A stretch of 20,680 nt of DNA from Prevotellaceae bacterium (GCA_031254635.1 JAIRUB010000226.1:1-20680); one strand, 5' to 3'; shown: positions 6,475 to 14,522, counted from the first letter of the stretch. Numbers and translations are program-made. The notes: generated by a model from the sequence alone, not told the origin.

Positions 6475-8297
6475 TGAGATTTTTTGCCGGCATATTGATG
6501 GCTGTCCTTTTTGTGCAAAACATTAATGCACAAAGCCCCGACAGCCTAAACGTGCCGAGCGGTGTGAACGAGATACGCTACATCAAATCGAATGAGTTTT
6601 TTGACGCTTTGCAGGAGCGGTCGAAAAGGTCTATATTAACAGAATTTATTGTTAGCTCTCTTATTTCGAACAACGACTGGCGGGGCAACGATGCCCGTGA
6701 TGCTTCACAGAATTTGATTAATGAAGAAAGCTATTTCTGCGGTTTTGAAGGAAAGGAAATTACAAACATATACGTTCTTCCGCAGAATGTTTATAGCGAT
6801 TCTTTATCTACGTTTTTTACCCGCACGGTAAATGCCTTGCACTATACTACCCGTGAAAATGTGCTGCGTAAATACTTGTTGTTTGAGGAGGGCGACAAGG
6901 TAGATCCTTTAACCATGATTCGTAATGAAGAAGTGTTGCGTAGCCTGAGATTTATTTCGGACGCTTATATCGTACTTACTGCACGCGACAGCCTCGGCGA
7001 AGCGGGCAAGGTTGATGTGTTTGTGTATTCGCGCGACCACTGGAGTATTGATCTTGATGTTGATGAAAAAGCTTCAGGAGAGTATGGCATTTATGGATAT
7101 GAGTATAACTTTTTGGGATTAGGACACAGGCTTACCTTAGGAACTTATTTCCTGACAGACGCTCCGCACATAGCCGGATACATACTTGGGTATGACGCGG
7201 AAAATCTGTGGGGTTCCTTCTTCCGGTTTAGTGGTTTGGCCGACAGAAGCAGGGAGCAATATACCTATAGTGCAAGTCTGCAAAAACCTTTTATCAGGCC
7301 TACCGACTATAGTGCAGGTGTGCGCTATAGTGCAGAATCTATCATGGAAAGACAGTTGCTGGCCGATACAGTTCTGCCTGTGCAACGGCAAACTATTGAT
7401 GTTTGGAGCGGGGTATCGTGGAAGTTCAAAGGGTTGGCAAATACTTTGTTCCTCACAGGCCGGTGGACTAATCTTATTTATCGGGAAAGAGGCTTGAATG
7501 TAGAAGCAGCATTGAATCCTTATTATCACGATAAGTCATTATTTTTGGCATCAACAGGGATTTATCGCGAGAGCTTTTATCGCGGTAGTTATATTTTCGG
7601 TTATGCTAACAGTGAAGATATTCCCTACGGATATAAGGTTGAATTGACCGGCGGTTATTTGTGGGGCGAGTTCTACGACTGTTACTATTTTTGCAGCAGT
7701 CTGAGTGCCGGACAGCGGATACCTATCGGCTTTATGAGCGGGAGTATTAACTACGGTTCGTTTTTTACTCAGGATTGGCAACCGCAGCAATCGGTCTTGT
7801 CGGTACAATTAAATTATTTCACCAATTTGTTTAAGTTGGGAACCGGATCTATTCGTAATTTTATCTCGCTGGAATATATTACAGGCATCCACCGCTTAGA
7901 AGGCGAGCGGGAGCGAGTAACCTATAATGGTGAAAATATGCGTATCTTGGAACTCCACCTCGTAGGCGGATTAAACCGGATGCTTCTGCGATTGGAGTCG
8001 GTTTATTTCTCACCTGTCTATTTTTATAATTTCCGTTTTGCCTTTTACACTTTCTCTGATATGGGATGGTTAGGCGATGATTATAATGTGCTTGCTAACG
8101 ACTTTAGTCTATCGGCCGGATTAGGCATACGTATAAAAAATGATCGCTTAATTTTTACTTCTATTCAACTTCAGTTTGGCTACGCAATAGTGAACCCCGG
8201 AAAAGGTACGAGCAAATGGTTTTCTTTGGGAAATGAACCGCGTGTTAATGCCCAACGCTACAGGCCGAACAATCCGTCGATCGTTGGATTTCAATAA
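6474..8297 (+). CDS. Outer-membrane protein with POTRA-like domain and beta barrel
   Basis: The 607-residue protein has a signal peptide (1-19, ending INAQ). Residues about 92-187 read as a POTRA-type domain: a strand, then TTRENVLRKYLLFEEGD, then VLRSLRFISDAYI, then a closing strand (KVDVFVYSRDHWSI). The remainder shows repeated aromatic-rich amphipathic strands (for example YTYSASLQKPF, GYKVELTGGYLW), typical of an outer-membrane barrel. This layout resembles a minimal Omp85/TamA-like protein, but I see only one POTRA and no clear BamA signature, so substrate and role are unknown. The ATG overlaps the pruA stop (TAATG), so translation is coupled. The C-terminus is not the usual aromatic-ended barrel strand (ends SIVGFQ). 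Confidence 0.8.
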   Translation: MRFFAGILMAVLFVQNINAQSPDSLNVPSGVNEIRYIKSNEFFDALQERSKRSILTEFIVSSLISNNDWRGNDARDASQNLINEESYFCGFEGKEITNIYVLPQNVYSDSLSTFFTRTVNALHYTTRENVLRKYLLFEEGDKVDPLTMIRNEEVLRSLRFISDAYIVLTARDSLGEAGKVDVFVYSRDHWSIDLDVDEKASGEYGIYGYEYNFLGLGHRLTLGTYFLTDAPHIAGYILGYDAENLWGSFFRFSGLADRSREQYTYSASLQKPFIRPTDYSAGVRYSAESIMERQLLADTVLPVQRQTIDVWSGVSWKFKGLANTLFLTGRWTNLIYRERGLNVEAALNPYYHDKSLFLASTGIYRESFYRGSYIFGYANSEDIPYGYKVELTGGYLWGEFYDCYYFCSSLSAGQRIPIGFMSGSINYGSFFTQDWQPQQSVLSVQLNYFTNLFKLGTGSIRNFISLEYITGIHRLEGERERVTYNGENMRILELHLVGGLNRMLLRLESVYFSPVYFYNFRFAFYTFSDMGWLGDDYNVLANDFSLSAGLGIRIKNDRLIFTSIQLQFGYAIVNPGKGTSKWFSLGNEPRVNAQRYRPNNPSIVGFQ

Positions 8298-8301
8298 AAA
8301 C

Positions 8302-8334
8302 GAAACCCGGCAGGAAGGTCTTCCGCCAGGTTTC
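8302..8334 (-). terminator. Intrinsic terminator for dnaB, possibly bidirectional
   Basis: GAAACC (8302-8307) pairs with GGTTTC (8329-8334), and the stem continues through GGC/GCC and GGA/TCC with one mismatch and one bulge. On the minus strand the stem is followed by CGTTTTTATT, a good T tract, so it should end dnaB transcription about 65-100 nt past the stop. It starts only 5 nt after the plus-strand stop at 8297, so it may also end the pruA operon, although the plus-side T run is weak. Confidence 0.7.
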
Positions 8335-8337
8335 TGT

Positions 8338-8393
8338 ACCACCAAGTAATTAATAGAAAATACAACTTTTTAACGCTTAATTCCAATGGTGGT
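8338..8393 (-). repeat. Long inverted repeat just after the dnaB stop codon
   Basis: ACCACCA (8338-8344) is the exact complement of TGGTGGT (8387-8393), and inside it AATTAA (8348-8353) complements TTAATT (8377-8382), with a small internal loop between and a loop of about 23 nt. In dnaB mRNA this forms a 13-bp two-part stem starting about 4 nt after the stop codon and before the terminator hairpin. It may protect the 3' end; function is not shown. Confidence 0.5.
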
Positions 8394-8397
8394 CCAA

Positions 8398-9951
8398 TTA
8401 GAACACTGCTCCGGGTTGTTCCGGAGGCAGTTCAAATTCTGTGTCTTGTGGTATCTTTTTCTGAGCATGATTCATTTTTGAGCCGTAGGTAACATGCCCG
8501 GGTGAAGGTACCGTTTTATTATCAATTTCTTTTAAATATTCATCGTCGAGGTTAGCAAATTTTGCCTGCTCGCTGTAAAAGCGTAACTCAATTTCACCCG
8601 TAGCTCCATTACGGTGTTTGGCTATAATAATTTGTGCAATGCCACGGAGCGAACGGCTATTAGCATCTTCTCCATCATCGTATATACCATAGTATTCGGG
8701 ACGGTGAATAAAGAATACCAAGTCGGCATCCTGTTCAATAGCGCCCGATTCGCGCAAGTCGCTCAATTGAGGCCGCTTATTACCACCACGGGTTTCTACC
8801 GAACGATTTAATTGCGAAAGGGCTATAATCGGTACATTTAATTCTTTTGCGATGGCTTTCAAAGAGCGAGAAATAGCCGACACCTCTTGCTCGCGCAAGC
8901 CGCGCAAGTCGGGCGGCCCGGTCATCAACTGCAGGTAGTCGATGATAATAACTTTGATGTCGTGAGCTTTTACTAAACGTCGCGCCTTCGAGCGGAATTC
9001 AAAAATTGATAAGGCAGGGGTGTCGTCAATGTAGAGCGGTGCATTGATTAAATGGCGGACTTTAGTTTCTAATTGCTTCCACTCGTGGTCGGCCAATCGC
9101 TGTCCGCCGCGGATTTTTTCGGAAGCAATGCCGGTTTCAGCAGTAATTAAACGTTTAACCAAGTGCGGCGATGACATTTCGAGAGAGAAGAAAGCTGTGG
9201 GAGCATTATGGTCCACAGCCATATTCCGCGCCATAGAGAGTACAAAGGCGGTTTTACCCATAGAAGGCCGTGCGGCCACAATAAGCAAGTCGGAAGGTTG
9301 GAAGCCTAAGGTGATTTTATCTAATTCGATGAAGCCGGAAGCCGTACCGCTTAAGCCGTCTGTACGTTGTTGGGCTGTTTCTATTTCTTTGATGGCATCG
9401 GCAACAATATTGCCCACATGACGGGTTTCGCTACGAATATTTTTTTCGCCCAAATCAAATATCTTTTGTTGGGCTGTGTCCAATAATTCGCCAACATTAA
9501 TGTTGTCATCAAAAGAGTCGCGTTGGATTTCGGAACTGATGCCGATAAGCGCCCGTTGAATATATTTTTCGGCAATAACCTTGGCGTGGTATTCGATATG
9601 CGCTGCCGAACCAACCCGCAAGGTAAGTTGAGCCAGGTAGTAGGGGCCTCCAACCTCTTCTAAGATTCCTTTTCGCTTTAACTCTTCGGCAACAGTGTAA
9701 ATGTCGATAGGCTGATGCTGTAATGATAATTCCTGTATGGAGCGGTATATTTTTTGGTGGCTTTCTTTATAGAAACTTTCGGGCTTTAGTAGGTCCTGTA
9801 TATTGATGATGGCATCTTTTTCCAGCATTACTGCGCCCAACACAGCCTCCTCCAAGTCCACAGCCTGAGGCGGTTTTTTCCCTAACTCCAAGCCTGCGAG
9901 ATGGATATTGGTATCTTTTTTCTTATTATATGAGGTATCTGTTTTTGCCAT
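8398..9951 (-). CDS. dnaB: Replicative DNA helicase DnaB
   Basis: The 517-residue hexameric helicase unwinds DNA at the replication fork, loading DnaG primase. The N-terminal DnaB domain begins around residue 30 (AVDLEEAVLGAVML). The RecA-like motor has Walker A in ARPSMGKTAF (K233, T234) and Walker B in VIIIDYLQLM (about 334-343), followed by LREQEVSAISRSLKAIAKEL, SQLNRSVE and LRESGAIEQDADLV, all DnaB signatures. No intein interrupts the motor. The C-terminal tail after residue about 470 is variable. The gene stands alone, with no dnaC-like loader or ribosomal-protein neighbours. A TATCTTTG -7 element lies 20-27 bp before the ATG. Confidence 0.97.
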   Translation of the reverse strand: MAKTDTSYNKKKDTNIHLAGLELGKKPPQAVDLEEAVLGAVMLEKDAIINIQDLLKPESFYKESHQKIYRSIQELSLQHQPIDIYTVAEELKRKGILEEVGGPYYLAQLTLRVGSAAHIEYHAKVIAEKYIQRALIGISSEIQRDSFDDNINVGELLDTAQQKIFDLGEKNIRSETRHVGNIVADAIKEIETAQQRTDGLSGTASGFIELDKITLGFQPSDLLIVAARPSMGKTAFVLSMARNMAVDHNAPTAFFSLEMSSPHLVKRLITAETGIASEKIRGGQRLADHEWKQLETKVRHLINAPLYIDDTPALSIFEFRSKARRLVKAHDIKVIIIDYLQLMTGPPDLRGLREQEVSAISRSLKAIAKELNVPIIALSQLNRSVETRGGNKRPQLSDLRESGAIEQDADLVFFIHRPEYYGIYDDGEDANSRSLRGIAQIIIAKHRNGATGEIELRFYSEQAKFANLDDEYLKEIDNKTVPSPGHVTYGSKMNHAQKKIPQDTEFELPPEQPGAVF

Positions 9952-9970
9952 TGCGATGTTTTTCTCATAA

Positions 9971-9978
9971 CAAAGATA
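9971..9978 (-). promoter_or_regulatory. Probable -7 element of the dnaB promoter
   Basis: On the minus strand TATCTTTG matches the Bacteroidota -7 consensus and is placed for a leader of about 15 nt before the ATG at 9951, the same geometry as the promoter at 4685. No good TTTG is seen at the expected -33 distance (near 9998-10003), so the promoter is only half-supported. Confidence 0.5.
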
Positions 9979-10075
9979 GAAATTTTTAAAAAACCGTAAT
10001 GAACAATGGCCTATTTTGTTTATAAACTAAGCTAAATAGCTAATAAATAAATGTTTGAATATTTGTCAAATTGTT

Positions 10076-10108
10076 AATAACCTGTTGGTAATTTGTTGGC
10101 GGGTTATT
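10076..10108. repeat. Inverted repeat in the dnaB/RM intergenic region
   Basis: AATAACC (10076-10082) complements GGTTATT (10102-10108) across a 19-nt loop holding two GTTGG words. It sits about midway between two divergent genes in a 374-bp gap. No T tract follows on either strand, so it is not an evident terminator. It could be an operator or chance. Confidence 0.3.
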
Positions 10109-10117
10109 GAAGGGTAG

Positions 10118-10141
10118 AAAAGCACGAAGGCGCGAAAGGCA
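10118..10141. repeat. Three-unit octad repeat
   Basis: Three 8-bp units (AAAAGCAC, GAAGGCGC, GAAAGGCA) follow one another, sharing a RAARGC core. This is a weak member of the 7/8-bp periodic intergenic tracts described elsewhere in this window. Confidence 0.35.
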
Positions 10142-10209
10142 AAAAAACACCGCAAGTTTATTTTTGCACCATTGGTTTAATTTCAAATGTCTGATATTAA
10201 ATATTTTAA

Positions 10210-10237
10210 CATAAATCATAAACATAGCAACATAAAC
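10210..10237. repeat. Heptad repeat, unit CATAAAC
   Basis: Four 7-bp units in register: CATAAAT (10210), CATAAAC (10217), ATAGCAA (10224), CATAAAC (10231). It lies just upstream of the promoter of the restriction-modification gene. Unlike the sugar-block tracts it is not tied to a stop codon. The remainder of the 9979-10265 gap shows no gene. Confidence 0.45.
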
Positions 10238-10243
10238 TAAAAG

Positions 10244-10273
10244 TTTAATATTATGAATTTAAGTGTAATTTTG
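10244..10273 (+). promoter_or_regulatory. Candidate promoter of the restriction-modification gene
   Basis: TAATTTTG at 10266-10273 matches the -7 consensus TANNTTTG. The -33 position holds TTTA (10244-10247) at an 18-nt spacing, one base off TTTG. Transcription would begin near 10280, about 45 nt before the ATG. Confidence 0.45.
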
Positions 10274-10325
10274 CGATAGAATTTAACTATGAGTACGTAT
10301 GATAGAAAGCATCGGATACTAAAAA

Positions 10326-13300
10326 ATGACAACAAACGAAAATATAACACAGTATATCGCCGAAATCAATAGGATTTACAAGGCGGGTAATGCTACCGAG
10401 CATAGCTATCGACCGGCTTTAAAATCTTTATTGGAAAAAATAACCATTGGTTTAATGGTTATCAATGAGCCTAAACGAATTGCTTGCGGCGCTCCCGATT
10501 ACATCGTTACTCGAAAAGAAATCCCGATTGGCTACATTGAAGCAAAAGATATTGACACCGATTTGAACAGCAAAACGAACAAAGCGCAGTTTGACCGCTA
10601 CAAACAATCGCTCGACAATTTGATAATTACCGATTATCTCACCTTCCAATTATTCGACAGGGGCGAATTCGTTACTTCTGTTACAATAGCAAAAACAGGT
10701 AAGAATGGTGTTGTGGCCGACAAAACGCAATTTGAAGCCTTTGTAGCATTAATTGTTTCTTTTGCAGGTTATGAGGTTTTAGGCATACAAACCTCTGTGC
10801 AGTTGTCGAAAATAATGGCTGCCAAGGCGCGACTGATGGCTGGGGTAATAGAAGAAGTACTCTCTACGGGCAGCGAAGAGGGAACGCTATCGGAACAGAT
10901 GGCGGCATTCAAGGAGGTACTCCTTCACGATATTATGCCCAAGGAATTTGCCGATGTTTATGCCCAAACTATCACCTACGGAATGTTCGCCGCCTGCCTT
11001 CACAACGATACGCCCAATACATTCAGCCGCGAGAAGGCAGCCAAACTGATTCCAAAAACCAATCCTTTTTTGCGCCAATTGTTCCAAAATATCGCAGGTT
11101 TTGACCTCGACGAGCGGATAAATTGGATTGTAGACGATTTAGTTGAGGCGTTTCGCGCCACCGACATAGGGGCTGTAATGAAAGAGTTTGGCAAACACAG
11201 CAGGAAGAACGACCCAATGATTCACTTCTATGAGGATTTTCTTTCGGCTTATGACCCGGCACTACGCAAAAGTCGTGGCGTATGGTACACGCCGCAGGCT
11301 GTGGTTAACTTCATTGTCCGCGCTGTGGACGAAATTCTGCAAACCGACTTTGGACTGCCTATGGGATTAGCCGACACCTCAAAAACTAAAGCCAAAGTAG
11401 CTAACCAAAAGAACAAAAAGCAAGAGGCCGATTTCTACGAAGTTGACGTACACAAAGTTCAGATATTAGACCCCGCCACCGGTACAGGAACATTTCTTGC
11501 CGAGGCTGTAAACCAAATTTACGAAAAATTTATGGGACAGCCGGGCTTATGGCAAAGTTATGTAGAAGAACATTTACTCCCACGCCTGAATGGTTTTGAA
11601 TTGCTGATGGCATCTTATGCGATGGCACATTTGAAACTCGACTGGCTACTGACCGAAACCGGCTACAAATCTGTTAATAACCAACGCCTGCGTGTTTATC
11701 TGACAAACTCTCTCGAAGAATATTATAAGGAAACAGGTTCGCTTTTTTCTCAGTTTTTAGCAAGGGAAGCAAACGGAGCATCGCTAATTAAGCGCGACAC
11801 GCCTGGAATGGTGGTTATGGGCAATCCGCCATATAGTGGTGAAAGTCAAAATGGCGGCAAATGGATGGACACATTGATGAATGACTACAAAAAAGAACCG
11901 TCGGGGATAAAATTACAAGAACGAAATTCAAAATGGATTAACGATGATTATGTGAAATTTATCCGATTAGGACAACATTTTATTGACAAAAACGGCGAAG
12001 GCATATTAGCGTTTATCAATAATCACAGTTTTTTGGATAATCCTACTTTTCGTGGAATGCGTTATAGCTTGTTGAAATCATTTGACAAAATTTATATTCT
12101 CGACCTGCACGGAAACACCAAAAAGAAAGAAACCGCACCAGACGGTGGCAAAGATGAAAATGTTTTTGATATTCAACAAGGCGTTTCTATAAATATTTTT
12201 GTAAAAACCGGGAAAAAGAAAAAAAACGAACTTGGTAAACTATTTCATTGCGATTTATACGGCAAACGAGAGGAAAAATACAGTTTCCTTTTGAATAGCA
12301 ATTTACAATCAGTAGAATGGCAAAAGTTGGAACTAACAGCCCCGCAATATTTCTTTATTGCAAAAAATTTATCGCTGCAAGAAGAATATAATAAAGGATT
12401 TAGTGTGCAGGAATTATTTCCTGTAAATTCGGTGGGAGTGGGGACTTATGATGATACCAATTTAGTATCCTTTTCGCCATTTTTGTCAGATAATTACTTA
12501 TACACATATAGACCTTTTGACACAAGATTCGTAAATTATGATTTAAAGAAAGTCAAACGTGCAAGATATTCCATTATGCGTAATCTACTTAATGGAAATA
12601 ATTTTGGGCTCATAATAGGTAGGCAGGGACAAGTCGTTGGTAATATGTTATGGAATTTGGTTTTTGTTTCTTCACAAATGGTAGACCTTAACATATATTA
12701 TCGTGGTGGTGGTAATGTTTTCCCTCTCTATCTTTACCCAGCCGACACTCAAACAAGCACAGACAAGGTTGTTCGCAGGCCAAATCTGAAACCGGAAATA
12801 GTTAAAGCAATATCCAAGAAAATTGGTTTGCAGTTCGAACCGGAGAAAAGCAAAGATAAAGGCAAATTTTCATCTGTAGATTTGTTAGATTACATCTACG
12901 CCATACTTCATTCGCCAAGTTATAGAGAAAAATACAAAGAATTTCTGAAAATAGATTTTCCACGAGTTCCCTACCCGGCAAACGCCGATGAATTTCGTCG
13001 CCTATCCGCACTCGGCTGCGAACTACGCCGTCTTCACCTGATGGAACATCCTGCTCTTACAGGAATGTCGGCAACGTATTTATTTTTGGGGAATGGAAAT
13101 AATACCGTTGAACACCTTCGCTGGGCGCCCAACGCTGACGGCCAAACCGGCCGAGTATGTATCAACGACACACAGTATTTCGACAATGTTCCCTTAGTTG
13201 CGTGGAATTTCTACATCGGCGGTTACCAGCCCGCCCAAAAATGGCTCAAAGACCGGAAAGGACGAACCCTCAACTTCGAAGATGTACAGCATTACCAGAG

Positions 13301-13364
13301 GATAATTCGAGTGTTGAGTGAAACAGGGAAAATAATGAGGGAAGTCGATAATTGTTTAGGTTGA
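10326..13364 (+). CDS. Single-chain restriction-modification enzyme (type ISP/IIG-like N6-adenine methyltransferase)
   Basis: The 1012-residue protein combines nuclease, methylase and target recognition. Near the N-terminus, GAPDYI (D58) and IEAKD (E72, K74) form a PD-(D/E)XK nuclease core. Residues about 200-310 form a helical linker. SRGVWYTPQAVVNFIV (about 316-331) is the motif X region; motif I is ILDPATGTGTF (380-390), the AdoMet pocket; GFELLMASYAMAHLKL follows; NPPY at 500-503 is the N6-adenine catalytic motif. The end (NFYIGGYQPAQKWLKDRKG, then HYQRIIRVLSETGKIM) is typical of the specificity domain of ISP-type enzymes. There is no helicase module, so it is shorter than LlaGI-type ISP enzymes and closer to IIG architecture. 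No separate specificity subunit is nearby. Bases about 11860-12760 are far more AT-rich than the ends. Confidence 0.9.
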   Translation: MTTNENITQYIAEINRIYKAGNATEHSYRPALKSLLEKITIGLMVINEPKRIACGAPDYIVTRKEIPIGYIEAKDIDTDLNSKTNKAQFDRYKQSLDNLIITDYLTFQLFDRGEFVTSVTIAKTGKNGVVADKTQFEAFVALIVSFAGYEVLGIQTSVQLSKIMAAKARLMAGVIEEVLSTGSEEGTLSEQMAAFKEVLLHDIMPKEFADVYAQTITYGMFAACLHNDTPNTFSREKAAKLIPKTNPFLRQLFQNIAGFDLDERINWIVDDLVEAFRATDIGAVMKEFGKHSRKNDPMIHFYEDFLSAYDPALRKSRGVWYTPQAVVNFIVRAVDEILQTDFGLPMGLADTSKTKAKVANQKNKKQEADFYEVDVHKVQILDPATGTGTFLAEAVNQIYEKFMGQPGLWQSYVEEHLLPRLNGFELLMASYAMAHLKLDWLLTETGYKSVNNQRLRVYLTNSLEEYYKETGSLFSQFLAREANGASLIKRDTPGMVVMGNPPYSGESQNGGKWMDTLMNDYKKEPSGIKLQERNSKWINDDYVKFIRLGQHFIDKNGEGILAFINNHSFLDNPTFRGMRYSLLKSFDKIYILDLHGNTKKKETAPDGGKDENVFDIQQGVSINIFVKTGKKKKNELGKLFHCDLYGKREEKYSFLLNSNLQSVEWQKLELTAPQYFFIAKNLSLQEEYNKGFSVQELFPVNSVGVGTYDDTNLVSFSPFLSDNYLYTYRPFDTRFVNYDLKKVKRARYSIMRNLLNGNNFGLIIGRQGQVVGNMLWNLVFVSSQMVDLNIYYRGGGNVFPLYLYPADTQTSTDKVVRRPNLKPEIVKAISKKIGLQFEPEKSKDKGKFSSVDLLDYIYAILHSPSYREKYKEFLKIDFPRVPYPANADEFRRLSALGCELRRLHLMEHPALTGMSATYLFLGNGNNTVEHLRWAPNADGQTGRVCINDTQYFDNVPLVAWNFYIGGYQPAQKWLKDRKGRTLNFEDVQHYQRIIRVLSETGKIMREVDNCLG

Positions 13365-13370
13365 CAAAGC

Positions 13371-13404
13371 TAGCCCGTGGATCCGCAAGCTCCACCCCGG
13401 GCTA
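13371..13404. terminator. GC-rich hairpin between convergent genes
   Basis: TAGCCCG (13371-13377) complements CGGGCTA (13398-13404), and TGGA (13378-13381) complements TCCA (13391-13394), with three C bases bulged on the right arm. It starts 6 nt after the plus-strand stop and sits between two convergent genes. There is no T tract on the plus side, so termination is possible but not certain. Together with the next hairpin it may be one dispersed repeat. Confidence 0.4.
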
Positions 13405-13412
13405 ATAATATG

Positions 13413-13429
13413 TTTCCCTTTCAGGGAAA
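13413..13429. repeat. Short perfect hairpin
   Basis: TTTCCCT (13413-13419) and AGGGAAA (13423-13429) form a perfect 7-bp stem with a 3-nt loop, 8 nt after the GC-rich hairpin. On the minus strand it follows the galE tract and could help end the sugar operon. No T tract follows on that strand. Confidence 0.4.
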
Positions 13430-13492
13430 AACACCTCGTACCCCGTACCGAGCACCCAGTGCCATTTACCTCGTACCCTTCACCTTTTCACC
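13429..13492. repeat. Heptad tandem repeat, unit NNNTACC/NNNCACC, starting on the galE stop codon
   Basis: A CC doublet ends at 13435, 13442, 13449, 13456, 13463, 13470, 13477 and 13484: eight positions at exactly 7 bp, then one at 8 bp (13492). TCGTACC occurs twice; the others vary in the first four bases. The galE stop (TGA, 13490-13488) lies in the last unit. It accounts for about half of the 123-bp gap, the rest being two hairpins. Confidence 0.75.
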
Positions 13493-14522
13493 CTTTTCGT
13501 ATCCGCTGTTCCCATTTCCAAGCCGAAGATAAGGTGTCTTCAATACTTTCTTTGGTTGTCCAGCCTAATACGGTATTGGCCCTGTGAGAGTCGGCCCATA
13601 TCTGTTCAGTATCCCCTTCACGCCGTCCTACAATCTCGTATGGAAGCGCTACGCCGGTAACTTGCTGAAATATTCGAATGATTTCTAATACCGACAAGCC
13701 TTTTCCCGTGCCGATATTAAATACTTCCACCTTGTCGGCCGAAAGGTTGTTGAGCAAACGTTGGCAGGCAGTAACATGTGCCTTGGCCAAATCAACCACG
13801 CTGATGTAGTCGCGTATGCAAGTACCGTCGGGCGTATTATAGTCATTGCCGAACACTTGTAGTTTTTTGCGGAGCCCAATGGCTGTTTGTGTGATGAAGG
13901 GTACTAAATTTTGCGGGACACCTAATGGCAGTTCCCCTATTTCAGCGCTGGAATGAGCGCCAATGGGATTAAAATAACGAAGTAAAATACTTTTTACAGG
14001 CGCGCCGGAGTGAGCCGTGTCGCATATAATTTCTTCACATATCTGTTTGGTATTGCCATAAGGCGACACAGCCGGTTGTATAGGTGAATTTTCCATCACC
14101 GGTAACACACCGGGTTGGCCATATACCGTACAGGAAGAAGAAAAAACTATGTTGGGAACTTGCCGGGCAATCATTATATCCAGCAGGTTAAGTAAGGTTT
14201 GCAGGTTATTGCGGTAGTATAATAAGGGTTTTTGCACACTTTCGCCCACAGCCTTGCTGGCAGCAAAATGAATTACAGCCTTAATGCCGGAATGTTCTTC
14301 AAATACACGAAGTAAATCGTCGTAATTTAAACAATCAACTTGCGCGAACTGCGGCCGAATACCTGTAATGCGTGTAATACCATCAAGCACATCAATGGAG
14401 GAATTTGAGAGGTTGTCAACAATTACTACCTCAAAGCCCGCTTGCTGCAGTTCTACTGCGGTATGCGAACCTATGTACCCCGTCCCGCCGGTTACTAATA
14501 TTTTTGTTTGCATATTATTCAT
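13488..14522 (-). CDS. galE: UDP-glucose 4-epimerase
   Basis: The 344-residue short-chain dehydrogenase interconverts UDP-glucose and UDP-galactose using bound NAD. The nucleotide loop is TGGTGYIGSH (11-20), the catalytic Ser region is FSSSCTVYG (127-135), and the YxxxK pair is Y155/K159 in SPYGNTKQ. FNPIGAH and the C-terminal GRREGDTEQIWADS are typical of GalE. The first ATG (14522) gives an N-terminus MNNMQTKIL; the MNN codons come from the heptad tract, so the Met at codon 4 (14513) may be the true start. It is the last gene of the minus-strand sugar block, 10 bp after fcl. Confidence 0.95.
   Translation of the reverse strand: MNNMQTKILVTGGTGYIGSHTAVELQQAGFEVVIVDNLSNSSIDVLDGITRITGIRPQFAQVDCLNYDDLLRVFEEHSGIKAVIHFAASKAVGESVQKPLLYYRNNLQTLLNLLDIMIARQVPNIVFSSSCTVYGQPGVLPVMENSPIQPAVSPYGNTKQICEEIICDTAHSGAPVKSILLRYFNPIGAHSSAEIGELPLGVPQNLVPFITQTAIGLRKKLQVFGNDYNTPDGTCIRDYISVVDLAKAHVTACQRLLNNLSADKVEVFNIGTGKGLSVLEIIRIFQQVTGVALPYEIVGRREGDTEQIWADSHRANTVLGWTTKESIEDTLSSAWKWEQRIRKG

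Noticed and set aside
7137..7529. 130-codon minus-strand frame inside the outer-membrane protein gene
   Set aside because: Antisense shadow without start signals or recognisable family.
10040..10225. 61-codon minus-strand frame in the dnaB/RM gap
   Set aside because: AT-rich with no domain; it covers inverted and periodic repeats and lacks a promoter-like element.
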